From the NCBI GenBank assembly GCA_021166835.1, contig JAJPEN010000021.1, forward strand, positions 1-31,426: DNA of 31,426 nucleotides. The letters run 5' to 3'. Each line of letters starts with the position of its first letter. The first letter of the stretch is position 1. The notes below the pieces were generated by a model. The model was not told the DNA's origin and did not search any database. It was given only the letters and a program-made list of their open reading frames with translations. This DNA is from Burkholderiaceae bacterium (GTDB lineage: Bacteria; Pseudomonadota; Gammaproteobacteria; Burkholderiales; Burkholderiaceae). This document shows positions 15,793 to 23,342 of this stretch, piece by piece. The position numbers and the translations under genes were made by a program.

Positions 15793-15803
15793 CCGCGCGC
15801 GGC
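15792..15803. other. 12-bp perfect palindrome between convergent genes
   Basis: GCCGCGCGCGGC occupies nearly all of the 14-bp gap between the convergent permease and Uma2 stops. It could form a short hairpin ending transcription from both sides, but it has no T-tract, so terminator function is uncertain. Confidence 0.35.
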
Positions 15804-15806
15804 GCT

Positions 15807-16394
15807 TCACGAACCGGAGTCCGTCAGCTCCGGCCACAACTCCTCCGAACGCAGCGTCAGCCCGGGCAGCGCCAGCGGTGCGATCGAGAACGGGGGAGCG
15901 AGCACGCGCACTTCTTCCCAGCCGAGGCCGTCGGCTCCGCGATGCACATGCAGGCGGCGGGAAGCGACGGCTACGACCCAGTATTCGGCGATTCCGTGCT
16001 GCGCGTAGATCCGTGCCTTCTTGCCGAGATCGAAGCGCAGCGAGGATTCGGCGATCTCGATGGCGAGCAGCACGTCGTCGGCATCCGGGTGGCGAGTCGC
16101 GTATTCGTCGCGACGAGGACGCAGCAGCATCAGGTCGGGCTGCGGCATCGACCACGGCGGCAGCAGCATGGGATTCCCCGGCGACACGATCGCGCGGTCT
16201 CCGGCGCGGGTCACGAGCAGGCGATTCAATCGGCTCGTCGTCGAAGCGTGCCCCGTTCCGATCGGCGCCATGTCGATCAGTTCTCCGTCGATCAGCTCGA
16301 CGCGGCTGTCGGGTGCCAGGATTCCGGCCTCGCCGAGCCGCTCGTAGTCTTCGATCGACAGTCGATGCCGAGTGGGTTCGAGGGACGCGTTCAT
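15807..16394 (-). CDS. Uma2-family (DUF820) PD-(D/E)xK nuclease-like protein
   Basis: 195 residues. Family features run in order: RLSIEDYERLGEAGIL near the start, RVELIDGELIDMAPIGTGHA, PQPDLMLLRPR with the metal-binding Asp, LAIEIAESSLRFDLGKKARIYAQHGIAEYWVV with the E-x-A-E core and following Lys, then R.L.VHR. The fold is that of a restriction-type endonuclease and the catalytic residues look intact. The biological role is unknown; these genes are numerous in Cyanobacteria and sporadic elsewhere. It stands alone here with its own ATG at 16394, convergent with the permease gene. There is no recognisable partner gene. Confidence 0.92.
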   Translation of the reverse strand: MNASLEPTRHRLSIEDYERLGEAGILAPDSRVELIDGELIDMAPIGTGHASTTSRLNRLLVTRAGDRAIVSPGNPMLLPPWSMPQPDLMLLRPRRDEYATRHPDADDVLLAIEIAESSLRFDLGKKARIYAQHGIAEYWVVAVASRRLHVHRGADGLGWEEVRVLAPPFSIAPLALPGLTLRSEELWPELTDSGS

Positions 16395-16544
16395 GGCGTT
16401 CCGGCGCGTGCCGCGCCTCGTCGGAAGAGTGCTTCAGTGTACGTGTCCGCGCCATCGGCCGGAAGCACGAGCCGGATGGCCGATGACCCGAACCAGGGTC
16501 GTCGCAGCGTCGCCCGCCGTCATGGCGGCAGCAGCGTCCTCGCG
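16395..16544. other. Intergenic stretch without a recognised feature
   Basis: This 150-bp stretch, between the Uma2 start and the duplicated gene end at 16545, shows no open frame resembling a known protein, no clear promoter and no terminator. Confidence 0.5.
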
Positions 16545-16627
16545 CTACCCCGTCGCGCGCCGCACCAGCGCCCGCGTCGCGAAGCGGATGCGCCGCGACA
16601 GCGGGAAGCGCCGGGACGTCGACGCCG
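16545..16627 (-). pseudogene. Duplicated 3' end of the TPP-enzyme gene (83-bp direct repeat, copy A)
   Basis: These 83 bp match 17713-17795 with only two substitutions, beginning at the same TAG stop codon. They encode the last 26 residues of the TPP enzyme (…RFATRALVRRATG) but are not attached to a gene. Similarity fades just beyond 16627, in the direction of the upstream coding region. Together with the intact copy the repeat brackets the PEP-CTERM gene. Confidence 0.9.
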
Positions 16628-16661
16628 AAACCTGCGTTCCGGCGGCGGCGTCAGGGAACGA

Positions 16662-17561
16662 TCAACGGCTGCGTCGACGCCCGAGAGCAGCTGTCAGCAT
16701 CCCGGCTGCGAGCAGCGCCAGCGGGGTCGGAGCCGGCACGCTGCCGCCGTCGCCCGGCTGGTTCGGATCCTCGATCGGAGCGAACTCGCCGGTGAAGATC
16801 CAGCGCCGGATGTCGTGGTCGGCGCCTGCCGCGCCGGTGCCCGACGTGAAGCCGATGAACGCGTTCGTCGTGCCGAGCAGGCTCGCGAGGTCGACGTCGT
16901 AGCTCATCAGCGCAGCGGTCGGGCGCGAGTCGTCGAGCGCCAGCCGCACCTCGAGCTTGTCGGTTGCGCCGTTGTAGTCGACCCAGGCGTGGAACACCGA
17001 GCCGCTGTCGAGCTGTCCGACCAGTGTGTCGGCACGCACGGCCGAATTCACGTCGCCGTTGACGTCGATGCCGGCGTGGTTGTCGTTGTTCCCGTCGCCC
17101 CCGCCGTTGTTCCAGTTGTCGAACTCGACGCCGATGCTCGGCGACAGGCCCTGGTAGCCGATGCCGCCGCCGGAGCCCCCGGCCGTGTTCGCGACCGTCT
17201 GCACGGTGAACACGATGCCGTCGGCGCCGCCGTTGCGCTGGTTGGTGAACTGGAACTCGAAGTAGCTGCTGAACGACGCATCGGACGCGAGCGAGAACGC
17301 GTTCTTCAGGAACGCGCTGCCCGACTGCCCGAGGTTGTTCGTGAGGCGCAGCACCCGATCGCCGCCGGGGCCGACGACGCCCTGGCCGCCGGTGTTGATC
17401 GCCGCCGTGGACCCGTTCAGCTGGAAGGCCGAGAGGTCGTCGAAATCCTGGTAGTTGACGAGCGGAGCGGCGATCACCGGCGCCGCCGCGAGGGAAAGCG
17501 CGCAGGCGCTCGCGGCAAGCGCGGCGCGGGCAAGCGCGCGATGCGGAATCGTCTTCTTCAT
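16662..17561 (-). CDS. PEP-CTERM protein with L-type lectin-like domain
   Basis: 299 residues. A signal peptide (about 1-31, ending VIAA) leads a beta-rich domain with ADGIVFTVQ, GIGYQGLSPSIGVEFDNW and an Asn/Gly/Asp-rich stretch ending NHAGIDVNGDV, then FHAWVDYNG. This is the pattern of bacterial legume-type lectins that bind carbohydrate with calcium. The C-terminus has VPAPTPLALLAAGML followed by ALGRRRSR: the PEP-CTERM anchor of a short motif, one helix and a basic tail, processed by exosortase in EPS-producing bacteria. No exosortase gene is in the window. ATG 17561 is preceded by a purine-rich AAGAGAAG. It lies between two copies of an 83-bp repeat and behind a sigma-54-type promoter. 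Confidence 0.88.
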   Translation of the reverse strand: MKKTIPHRALARAALAASACALSLAAAPVIAAPLVNYQDFDDLSAFQLNGSTAAINTGGQGVVGPGGDRVLRLTNNLGQSGSAFLKNAFSLASDASFSSYFEFQFTNQRNGGADGIVFTVQTVANTAGGSGGGIGYQGLSPSIGVEFDNWNNGGGDGNNDNHAGIDVNGDVNSAVRADTLVGQLDSGSVFHAWVDYNGATDKLEVRLALDDSRPTAALMSYDVDLASLLGTTNAFIGFTSGTGAAGADHDIRRWIFTGEFAPIEDPNQPGDGGSVPAPTPLALLAAGMLTAALGRRRSR

Positions 17562-17594
17562 GTCTTCTCTTCCCATGTCCGGTTCATGGACAAA

Positions 17595-17610
17595 AGCAAG
17601 AATTGCTCCA
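17595..17610 (-). promoter_or_regulatory. Candidate sigma-54 promoter of the PEP-CTERM gene
   Basis: The minus strand reads TGGAGCAATTCTTGCT. The invariant GG and GC are separated by exactly 10 bp, and the -12 part TTGCT is canonical (consensus TGGCAC-N5-TTGCW). It ends about 34 bp before the ATG. In EPS-associated proteobacteria PEP-CTERM genes are known to be linked with the PrsK/PrsR two-component system and sigma-54, which fits. A short inverted repeat, TGTCC/GGACA, lies just downstream. Confidence 0.6.
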
Positions 17611-17712
17611 GATTGCGGCAAATCGAGCCGAATCAGGGACTTGCCGATGGCGTGCGGATCGATCCCGAACGGTGCGTGTAAAGACATCCGACATTGGCCC
17701 GTCGCGCGACGA

Positions 17713-17795
17713 CTACCCCGTCGCGCGCCGCACCAGCGCCCGCGTCGCGAAGCGGATGCGCTGCGACAGCGGGAAGCGCCGGAACGTCGACGCCG
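17713..17795. repeat. 83-bp direct repeat, copy B (intact gene end)
   Basis: This is the parent copy, forming the 3' end of the TPP-enzyme gene. Copy A at 16545-16627 differs at two positions only (17762 and 17783). The copies lie 1168 bp apart in the same orientation. Confidence 0.9.
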
Positions 17796-19446
17796 CGGTT
17801 CCGGCCGTGAACGCGGTGCGCTTCGAGTAGTCGATGCGCACGTCGACGATGGTCGGACGGCCTTCGCGCGCCAGGCGCCGCGCCTCGTCGATCGCCGGGC
17901 CGATGCGCGCCTCCGATTCCATCGACACGTGGGCCGCGCCGGTGGCCGCGGCCACGCCCTCGACGTTCAGGCCGCCCAGCGCCGTGCACGGCTTGCGGTT
18001 GTACGGCATCTGCTGCGCCTGCGCGATCTGCGAGAGTTCGCCGTCGTTGAAGACGTACCAGACGATGCCGAGCGAACGCACGGTCGCGGTGACGATCTCC
18101 ATGCAGCTCATCATGAAGCAGCCGTCGCCGACGATCGCGAACACTTCCTTCGCCGGCTGCGCGAGCTTCGCGCCGATCGCCGCCGGCACCGCGTAGCCCA
18201 TCGCGTTGAAATCGGTGGGAACGAGCAGCCGCCCGCCGCGGCGGATCGGAAACAGCTCGGCCGTCAGGTAGGTGTGGTTGCCGTCGTCGAGCACGGTGAT
18301 CGCGTCGTCGGGCACGCGCCGGCGCAATTCGTCGTAGAAGCGGATCGGGTTGATCCGATCCTTGCTGTCGTGGCGCAGCCATTCGTCGCGGTACGCCTGC
18401 CTGTCGCGTGCGATGCGCGCGGCGAGCGCGTCGTCGGCGGACCTGCCGCCGAGCCGGCGCAGCTCCGCGGCGAGCGCGGCGAGCACCGGCTTCGCGTCGC
18501 CGGCGAGCGCGACGCGCGCCGGGTGGTTCGCGTCGAACACCGACGGATCGATGTCGACGTGCACCAGCGCCTCGGGCACCTTCGCCGCGAAGCTGCCGGT
18601 GGGGATCTCGGCGAAGCGCGTGCCGACGGCGAGCATCGCGTCGCAGTCGCGAAACGCGTTGCGCGCCGCCGGCACGGCCGAAGCGCTGAAGCCGAAGCCG
18701 GCGTACAGCGGGTGCTCGGCGGGAAAGGACGCCAGGCCCTGCAGCGTGGTCGCCACCGGCGCCTGCAGCAGCTCGGCGATCTCCTCGAGTTCCTGCACCG
18801 CGTGTCGCGCGCCCCAGCCGACGAACAGGCCGGGATGCGACGCGCCCCTCAGCAGCTCGGCCGCTTCACGCAGGCGCGCCGGCTCGGGCAGCGAGGCAGG
18901 CTCGGGCGGGCGCCGCGCGGGCAACTCGCCGCTCTCGCCCGGAAACAGCTGCAGGTTCACCGGGATCTCGACGAGCACGGGTCCCGGAACGCCGCTCGTC
19001 GCGACGCGATGCGCTTCGAAGATCGTCGGCACGACGTCCTCGTGGCGCAGCACGCGAAACGCCGCTTTGGTGATCGGCCGCGCGATGGCGAGCTGGTCGA
19101 TCTCGTGCAGCTTGAAGCGATCGTCGGTATCGCTGCGGATGCCGCCGGTGAGCACGAGCATCGGTATGCCGTCGACGAAGGCCTCGGCGATGCCGCTCGC
19201 GGCGTGCGTGAGGCCCGCCGCGGGCACGATCGCCAGCGCGCCGATCGTGTCGTCGGCGACGCGGCTGACCGCATCGGCCATGAACGACGCATTGCCCTCG
19301 TGCGTGACGAGCACCGGCTGCGGCGAGGCCGCGCTGTTCAGCTCGTCGTACAGCTCGGTGTTGTGCACGCCCGGAATGCCGAAGGTGAAGCGGATGCCGA
19401 GCTGCTGCAGCGCGTGCACGGCGAGCCAGGCGGCGGTCTTCTTCAT
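17713..19446 (-). CDS. Thiamine-diphosphate enzyme, acetolactate-synthase-like
   Basis: 577 residues with the three domains of the pyruvate-decarboxylase/acetolactate-synthase superfamily. The N-terminal PYR domain has catalytic Glu50 in THEGNASFMADAVSR. The central domain is at about 190-335. The C-terminal domain has the ThDP-Mg motif GDG (440-442) to ND (467-468). It should decarboxylate or ligate a 2-keto acid or acyl-CoA-like substrate; the substrate is not evident, and ilvN-type regulatory subunits are absent, so I would not call it IlvB. The start is ATG 19446, just downstream of the flavoprotein gene, so the two probably form an operon. Its last 26 codons are duplicated at 16545-16627. 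Confidence 0.9.
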   Translation of the reverse strand: MKKTAAWLAVHALQQLGIRFTFGIPGVHNTELYDELNSAASPQPVLVTHEGNASFMADAVSRVADDTIGALAIVPAAGLTHAASGIAEAFVDGIPMLVLTGGIRSDTDDRFKLHEIDQLAIARPITKAAFRVLRHEDVVPTIFEAHRVATSGVPGPVLVEIPVNLQLFPGESGELPARRPPEPASLPEPARLREAAELLRGASHPGLFVGWGARHAVQELEEIAELLQAPVATTLQGLASFPAEHPLYAGFGFSASAVPAARNAFRDCDAMLAVGTRFAEIPTGSFAAKVPEALVHVDIDPSVFDANHPARVALAGDAKPVLAALAAELRRLGGRSADDALAARIARDRQAYRDEWLRHDSKDRINPIRFYDELRRRVPDDAITVLDDGNHTYLTAELFPIRRGGRLLVPTDFNAMGYAVPAAIGAKLAQPAKEVFAIVGDGCFMMSCMEIVTATVRSLGIVWYVFNDGELSQIAQAQQMPYNRKPCTALGGLNVEGVAAATGAAHVSMESEARIGPAIDEARRLAREGRPTIVDVRIDYSKRTAFTAGTAASTFRRFPLSQRIRFATRALVRRATG

Positions 19447-19473
19447 GATCGAGTCGATCTCCGGGATGCGATT

Positions 19474-21084
19474 TCAGCCGACGATGGCGCGCGCGGCGCG
19501 GCGCGCGCCGTAGATGCAGCCGCCGAGGAAGCTGCCTTCGAGCGCGCGCAGCCCGTGCATTCCGCCGCCGCCGAAGCCGGCCGCTTCGCCGGCCGCGTAC
19601 AGCCCCGGAATCGGCGCGCCCTGCGCATCGAGCACGCGGCACGACAGGTCGGTCTGGATGCCGCCCAGGCTCTTGCGGCTGATGACGAACTCGCGAATGG
19701 CGATCAGCGGACGCGCGCGCGGGTCGTCGATGCGCGGTGAACGGCAGATGCGCATCCGGTCGCCGCGCCAGTGGCGCAGGTGTTCGATGCGGCGCAGCTG
19801 CTCGTCGTTGTGCATCGGCCCGAGCGCGACCTGCGCATCCCAGGCGCGCACCGCCTCGCGCACCGCATCCAGCTCGACCGACGGGTCGTCCTGCAGCGCG
19901 TTCATCTTCGCCACCAGCGCCTCGATCGTGTCGGCGGTGACCACGTCCCCGCAGTGTCGCGTCAACTGCTCGACGAGCCAGCGGTTGCCGAACAGCGAAT
20001 CGCGCACGAAGCCGGCGACGCTGCGCTCGCGCAGCGACGGGTTGAACTCGGCGCCCGACACCGCGAGTTCCTTGCGCGCGATCCGCTCGTTGAGCAACTG
20101 CCACGACCAGCCGCGCTCCTGCGCGCACACCTGCGTGACCAGATCGCGCGTGTCGTAGCCGCTCACCAGCGGCATCGGGCCGATGCGCCGGCCGCGCCAG
20201 TCGAGCCACAGCGCCGACTTCGGCGGCACCAGCGACAGGCCGTGCAGCGGCTTACGCGGCGCCCAGTGATGCACGCCGGCGGCGTAGTTCCACATCCGGT
20301 CGAGATGGGTCACCTGCCCGCCGATCGCCTCGACCGCGTCGTGCAGCCGGCCGTCGGCGTATCGGTGCGAGCCGTTCAGGATCGTCTCCGGCGGGCGGCG
20401 CCAGTCGGCGTGCCAGTGGCGGCGCACGCGCTCGAGACTGCCGTTGATTCCGCCGGTGGCGACGAGCACGGCATCGGCATGGGCGACGAACTCCTCGCCG
20501 CCCGCTTCGGTCGCTCCGCGCGCACCGGCGATGCGCCCGCCCGTGTCGAACAGCGACTCCACTCGATGCCCGAAGCGCAGCGTGAGCGCCTGCTGCCGCG
20601 GGTGCGCGCGCAGCGCCTCGATCAGTCGCGTCGCCAGCCGCTCGCCGCTGCCCCAGGTGACGTGCCAGCGCGGCACCGAGTTGCCTTCGCCGAACAGGCC
20701 GCGCTCGACCCACAACGGCATCGGCAGGAAGCGGATGCCCAGGTCGAGCAGCCACCGGTAGACGTCGGCGTTGCAGTCGTTCAGGTACGCCTCGGCCCAT
20801 TGCCGGGGCCAGTGCTCGGCCTGCGGGTCGTCGCCGAAGGCGCCGAAGGACAGCCAGTCGCGCAGCGCCAGTTGCACCGAGTCGCGGACGCGGGCGCGGC
20901 GCTGCTCTCGCGTACCCACCAGCAGGATGCCGCCGAAGCTCTCGCGCGCGAGGCCGCCGAGGTTCGCCTCGACGTCGCGATCGAGCAGCGTGACGGTGCG
21001 GCCCGCCGACAGCAACTCGAGTGCGGCGACGATGCCCGTGAGCCCGCCGCCGACGACGAGAACGTCGCTTCGATATTCGTGCAT
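19474..21084 (-). CDS. FAD-binding dehydrogenase (fumarate reductase/ketosteroid dehydrogenase flavoprotein family)
   Basis: 536 residues. The FAD ADP-binding motif VLVVGGGLTGIVAALELLSAG lies at the N-terminus, followed by RESFGGILLVGT. The family's C-terminal FAD contact is LYAAGEAAGFGGGGMHGLRALEG, close to the end. Proteins of this group, often annotated simply as FAD-binding dehydrogenase, include fumarate reductase-like and 3-ketosteroid delta-1-dehydrogenase enzymes; the substrate is unknown. No signal peptide is seen. ATG 21084 is chosen for its GGAGG at normal spacing. A near-identical SD-ATG unit 25 bp upstream (ATG 21109) is out of frame. The stop is 27 bp before the TPP-enzyme gene. 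Confidence 0.9.
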   Translation of the reverse strand: MHEYRSDVLVVGGGLTGIVAALELLSAGRTVTLLDRDVEANLGGLARESFGGILLVGTREQRRARVRDSVQLALRDWLSFGAFGDDPQAEHWPRQWAEAYLNDCNADVYRWLLDLGIRFLPMPLWVERGLFGEGNSVPRWHVTWGSGERLATRLIEALRAHPRQQALTLRFGHRVESLFDTGGRIAGARGATEAGGEEFVAHADAVLVATGGINGSLERVRRHWHADWRRPPETILNGSHRYADGRLHDAVEAIGGQVTHLDRMWNYAAGVHHWAPRKPLHGLSLVPPKSALWLDWRGRRIGPMPLVSGYDTRDLVTQVCAQERGWSWQLLNERIARKELAVSGAEFNPSLRERSVAGFVRDSLFGNRWLVEQLTRHCGDVVTADTIEALVAKMNALQDDPSVELDAVREAVRAWDAQVALGPMHNDEQLRRIEHLRHWRGDRMRICRSPRIDDPRARPLIAIREFVISRKSLGGIQTDLSCRVLDAQGAPIPGLYAAGEAAGFGGGGMHGLRALEGSFLGGCIYGARRAARAIVG

Positions 21085-21118
21085 CGCGCCTCCGGGCGCG
21101 GTCGTGCATCGCGCCTCC
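21077..21118. repeat. Duplicated start region (17-bp repeat, 25-bp period)
   Basis: TCGTGCATCGCGCCTCC occurs at 21077-21093 and again at 21102-21118. On the minus strand each copy carries a GGAGG ribosome-binding site, an ATG and the next codon. The 25-bp period puts the upstream ATG (21109) out of frame with the flavoprotein, so it is a potential decoy start. Confidence 0.85.
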
Positions 21119-21254
21119 CCCGGCGCGGATGCTACCGACCGGGTCGGATGCTGTAAACGACCGCAGCCGCCGCCCGACCCCGACGCTGTCGGGCCGCGGT
21201 CGATTCGCGCTACCCTGTGCGGTTCGGGCGAAACGACAATCGAGGAGAACGCAG

Positions 21255-22376
21255 ATGAGCGCACGCACGACGCCACCCTTTCGCGCCGATCACGTGGGCA
21301 GTTTCCTTCGGCCGAAATACCTGCTCGATGCGCGCGCGCAGGCGGCAGCCGGCGAGATCACCGCGCTGCAGTTGCGCGCCGTCGAAGACAGGGCGATCGC
21401 CGAGATCGTGCAGTTCCAGGAAGACGTCGGCCTGAAGAGCATCACCGACGGCGAGTTCCGTCGCACCTATTTCCACATCGACTTCCTCGAGCAGCTGGGC
21501 GGCGTGAAGACCGACATCCCGGTCACCGTGAAGAAGCCCGACGGCACCGAGGAGCTGGCCCCGCCCGTCATTCGCGTCGTCGACCGGGTGCGCCACGTGA
21601 AGGACATCCAGCGCGCCGACTTCGAGTACCTGAAGAGCCGCGTCTCCGCGGGCCACGTGCCGAAGGTGTGCATCCCTTCGCCGACGATGCTGCATTTCCG
21701 CGGCGGTCGCGCCGGCATCAGCAGCGAGCACTATCCCGAACTCGATCCGCAGTTCTACGACGACGTGGCGCGCGCCTATGGCGACGAGCTGCGCTCGCTG
21801 TACGACGCCGGCTGCCGCTACGTGCAGATGGACGACACCAACCTCGCCTACCTGTGCGACGACAGGATGCGCGAGGCGGCCCGCCGGCGCGGCGACGATC
21901 CCGACGAGCTGCCGCACCGCTACGCGAACTTCATCAATCGCGTCGTCGCGCTCAAGCCCGAGGGAATGACGCTCGCCGTGCACCTGTGCCGCGGCAATTT
22001 CAAGAGCACATGGGCAGCGCAGGGCGGCTACGAGCCGGTCGCGCAGGCGCTGCTCTCCGAGATGAACGTCGACGCCTATTTCCTCGAGTACGACGACGCG
22101 CGCTCGGGCGACTTCAAGCCGTTGCGCTACCTGCCGAAGGGCAAGTTCGTCGTGCTCGGGCTCGTCACCACGAAGCTGGGCGAGCTGGAATCGAAGGACA
22201 TGCTCAAGCGCCGCATCGACGAGGCCGCGCACTATGCGCCGCTCGAGCAGCTGTGCCTGTCGCCGCAATGCGGCTTCTCGTCCACCGTGCACGGCAACGC
22301 GATCGCCGTCGAGGCGCAGCGCGCCAAGCTCGCGCTCGTCATCGAGACGGCGCGCGAAGTCTGGGGCGACGCATGA
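21255..22376 (+). CDS. MetE-like cobalamin-independent methyltransferase (YxjG/YxjH-type)
   Basis: 373 residues, corresponding to the C-terminal catalytic half of cobalamin-independent methionine synthase. It starts RADHVGSFLRP. Zinc ligands are suggested by VHLCRGNF (His and Cys of an H-x-C pair) and the late Cys in LCLSPQCGFSST, with YVQMDDTNLAYL and FFLEYDDARSG-like segments between. Full MetE has about 750 residues; short forms such as YxjG act on unknown methyl donors or thiol acceptors. ATG 21255 follows GAGGAG. It is divergent from the flavoprotein gene, with about 170 bp between them, and convergent with the enoyl-CoA hydratase gene. Confidence 0.9.
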   Translation: MSARTTPPFRADHVGSFLRPKYLLDARAQAAAGEITALQLRAVEDRAIAEIVQFQEDVGLKSITDGEFRRTYFHIDFLEQLGGVKTDIPVTVKKPDGTEELAPPVIRVVDRVRHVKDIQRADFEYLKSRVSAGHVPKVCIPSPTMLHFRGGRAGISSEHYPELDPQFYDDVARAYGDELRSLYDAGCRYVQMDDTNLAYLCDDRMREAARRRGDDPDELPHRYANFINRVVALKPEGMTLAVHLCRGNFKSTWAAQGGYEPVAQALLSEMNVDAYFLEYDDARSGDFKPLRYLPKGKFVVLGLVTTKLGELESKDMLKRRIDEAAHYAPLEQLCLSPQCGFSSTVHGNAIAVEAQRAKLALVIETAREVWGDA

Positions 22377-22440
22377 GAGCCGCCCTAGCCAACCCGGCGC
22401 TGTTGCTGATGGGGGTGGCGGGCCGATCGTAGCTCGCGAG

Positions 22441-23247
22441 TCAGGTTTCGATCTCCGGCTTGCCCGGATACCAGCGCGCCGCGCGCTTCTCGCGAAACGA
22501 AGCGAAGCCTTCGGCGGCTTCGTCGGACTGCCGGCGCGCGGCGTGCTGCGCGACCAGGCGCGCGAACGACTGCGCGGAGAGATCGCCGTGCGCCTGCTCG
22601 AGGATCGCCGCCTTCGTCTGCGCCGTGGCCTCGGGCGCGTTCTGCAGCAGCTGATCGACGATGCGCTCGCCCGTGCCGGCGAGCGTCGCGGGCGGCACGA
22701 CTTCGTGCACGAGCCCGATGCGCAGCGCTTCGGCCGCGTCGAAGCGTTCGCCGGTGAGCGCGTAGCGGCGCAGTTGCCGCACGCCGATCGCGTCGGCGAG
22801 CTGCGGGACGATGATGTTCGCGATCAGGCCCCAGCGCGATTCGGCGATCGCGAAGATCGCGTTGGAGGCGGCGACCACGATGTCGCAGGCCGCGATGATC
22901 CCGGTACCGCCGCCGAAGCACGCTCCCTGGACCAGTGCGAGGGTGGGCAGCGGCAGCGTGTTCAGGCGATGCACCACCTCGGCGGTGCGGCGCGACGCCC
23001 GCACGTTGGCGGCCGCGCTTTCGCCGGCGACGCGCGCGAGCCAGCCGAGGTCGGCGCCCGCCTGGAAATGGCGTCCGTTCGCCTGCACGACGAGCGCGCG
23101 CGCCGTGTCGATGCCGGCGAGCTGGTCGATCGCCCCGAGCACGGCGTCGATCAGCGCGTCGTCGTAGGCATTGTTGATCTCGGGGCGGTTCAGCGTCAGC
23201 GTCACGACGCCTCGCCGGTCGATGCTTTGCAGGATGGTCTCGTTCAT
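22441..23247 (-). CDS. Enoyl-CoA hydratase/isomerase family protein
   Basis: 268 residues of the crotonase fold. The N-terminal part VVTLTLNRPEINNAYDDALI and the oxyanion-hole segments HFQAGADLGWL and VQGACFGGGTGIIAACDIVVAA are clear, followed by FAIAESRWGLIANI. The sequence is nearest in style to methylglutaconyl- or isohexenylglutaconyl-CoA hydratases of leucine/terpene breakdown, but no partner genes (carboxylase, lyase) are nearby, so the substrate is open. ATG 23247 has no strong ribosome-binding site. A TACCAT hexamer 7 bases upstream could be a -10 for a near-leaderless mRNA, but no -35 is seen. The PRC-barrel terminator lies directly upstream, so it needs its own promoter. Confidence 0.92.
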   Translation of the reverse strand: MNETILQSIDRRGVVTLTLNRPEINNAYDDALIDAVLGAIDQLAGIDTARALVVQANGRHFQAGADLGWLARVAGESAAANVRASRRTAEVVHRLNTLPLPTLALVQGACFGGGTGIIAACDIVVAASNAIFAIAESRWGLIANIIVPQLADAIGVRQLRRYALTGERFDAAEALRIGLVHEVVPPATLAGTGERIVDQLLQNAPEATAQTKAAILEQAHGDLSAQSFARLVAQHAARRQSDEAAEGFASFREKRAARWYPGKPEIET

Positions 23248-23273
23248 GACCGCAATGGTAGCCGGGCAACGCC

Positions 23274-23303
23274 AAAAAAAGAGCTGCCGGCAGGCGGCAG
23301 CTC
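23274..23303 (-). terminator. Rho-independent terminator of the PRC-barrel gene
   Basis: On the minus strand an 8-bp stem GAGCTGCC/GGCAGCTC with a 7-base loop (23303-23281) is followed at once by seven T residues (23280-23274). It lies 40 bp after the PRC-barrel stop. This is the clearest intrinsic terminator in the window. Confidence 0.92.
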
Positions 23304-23342
23304 CATGCAGGGAGGAAGAGGGCTTGGGGCCAGGAAGAGGCC

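Noticed and set aside
16395..17712. Insertion sequence around the PEP-CTERM gene
   Set aside because: No transposase, no terminal inverted repeats and no short target-site duplication; only the 83-bp gene-end repeat.
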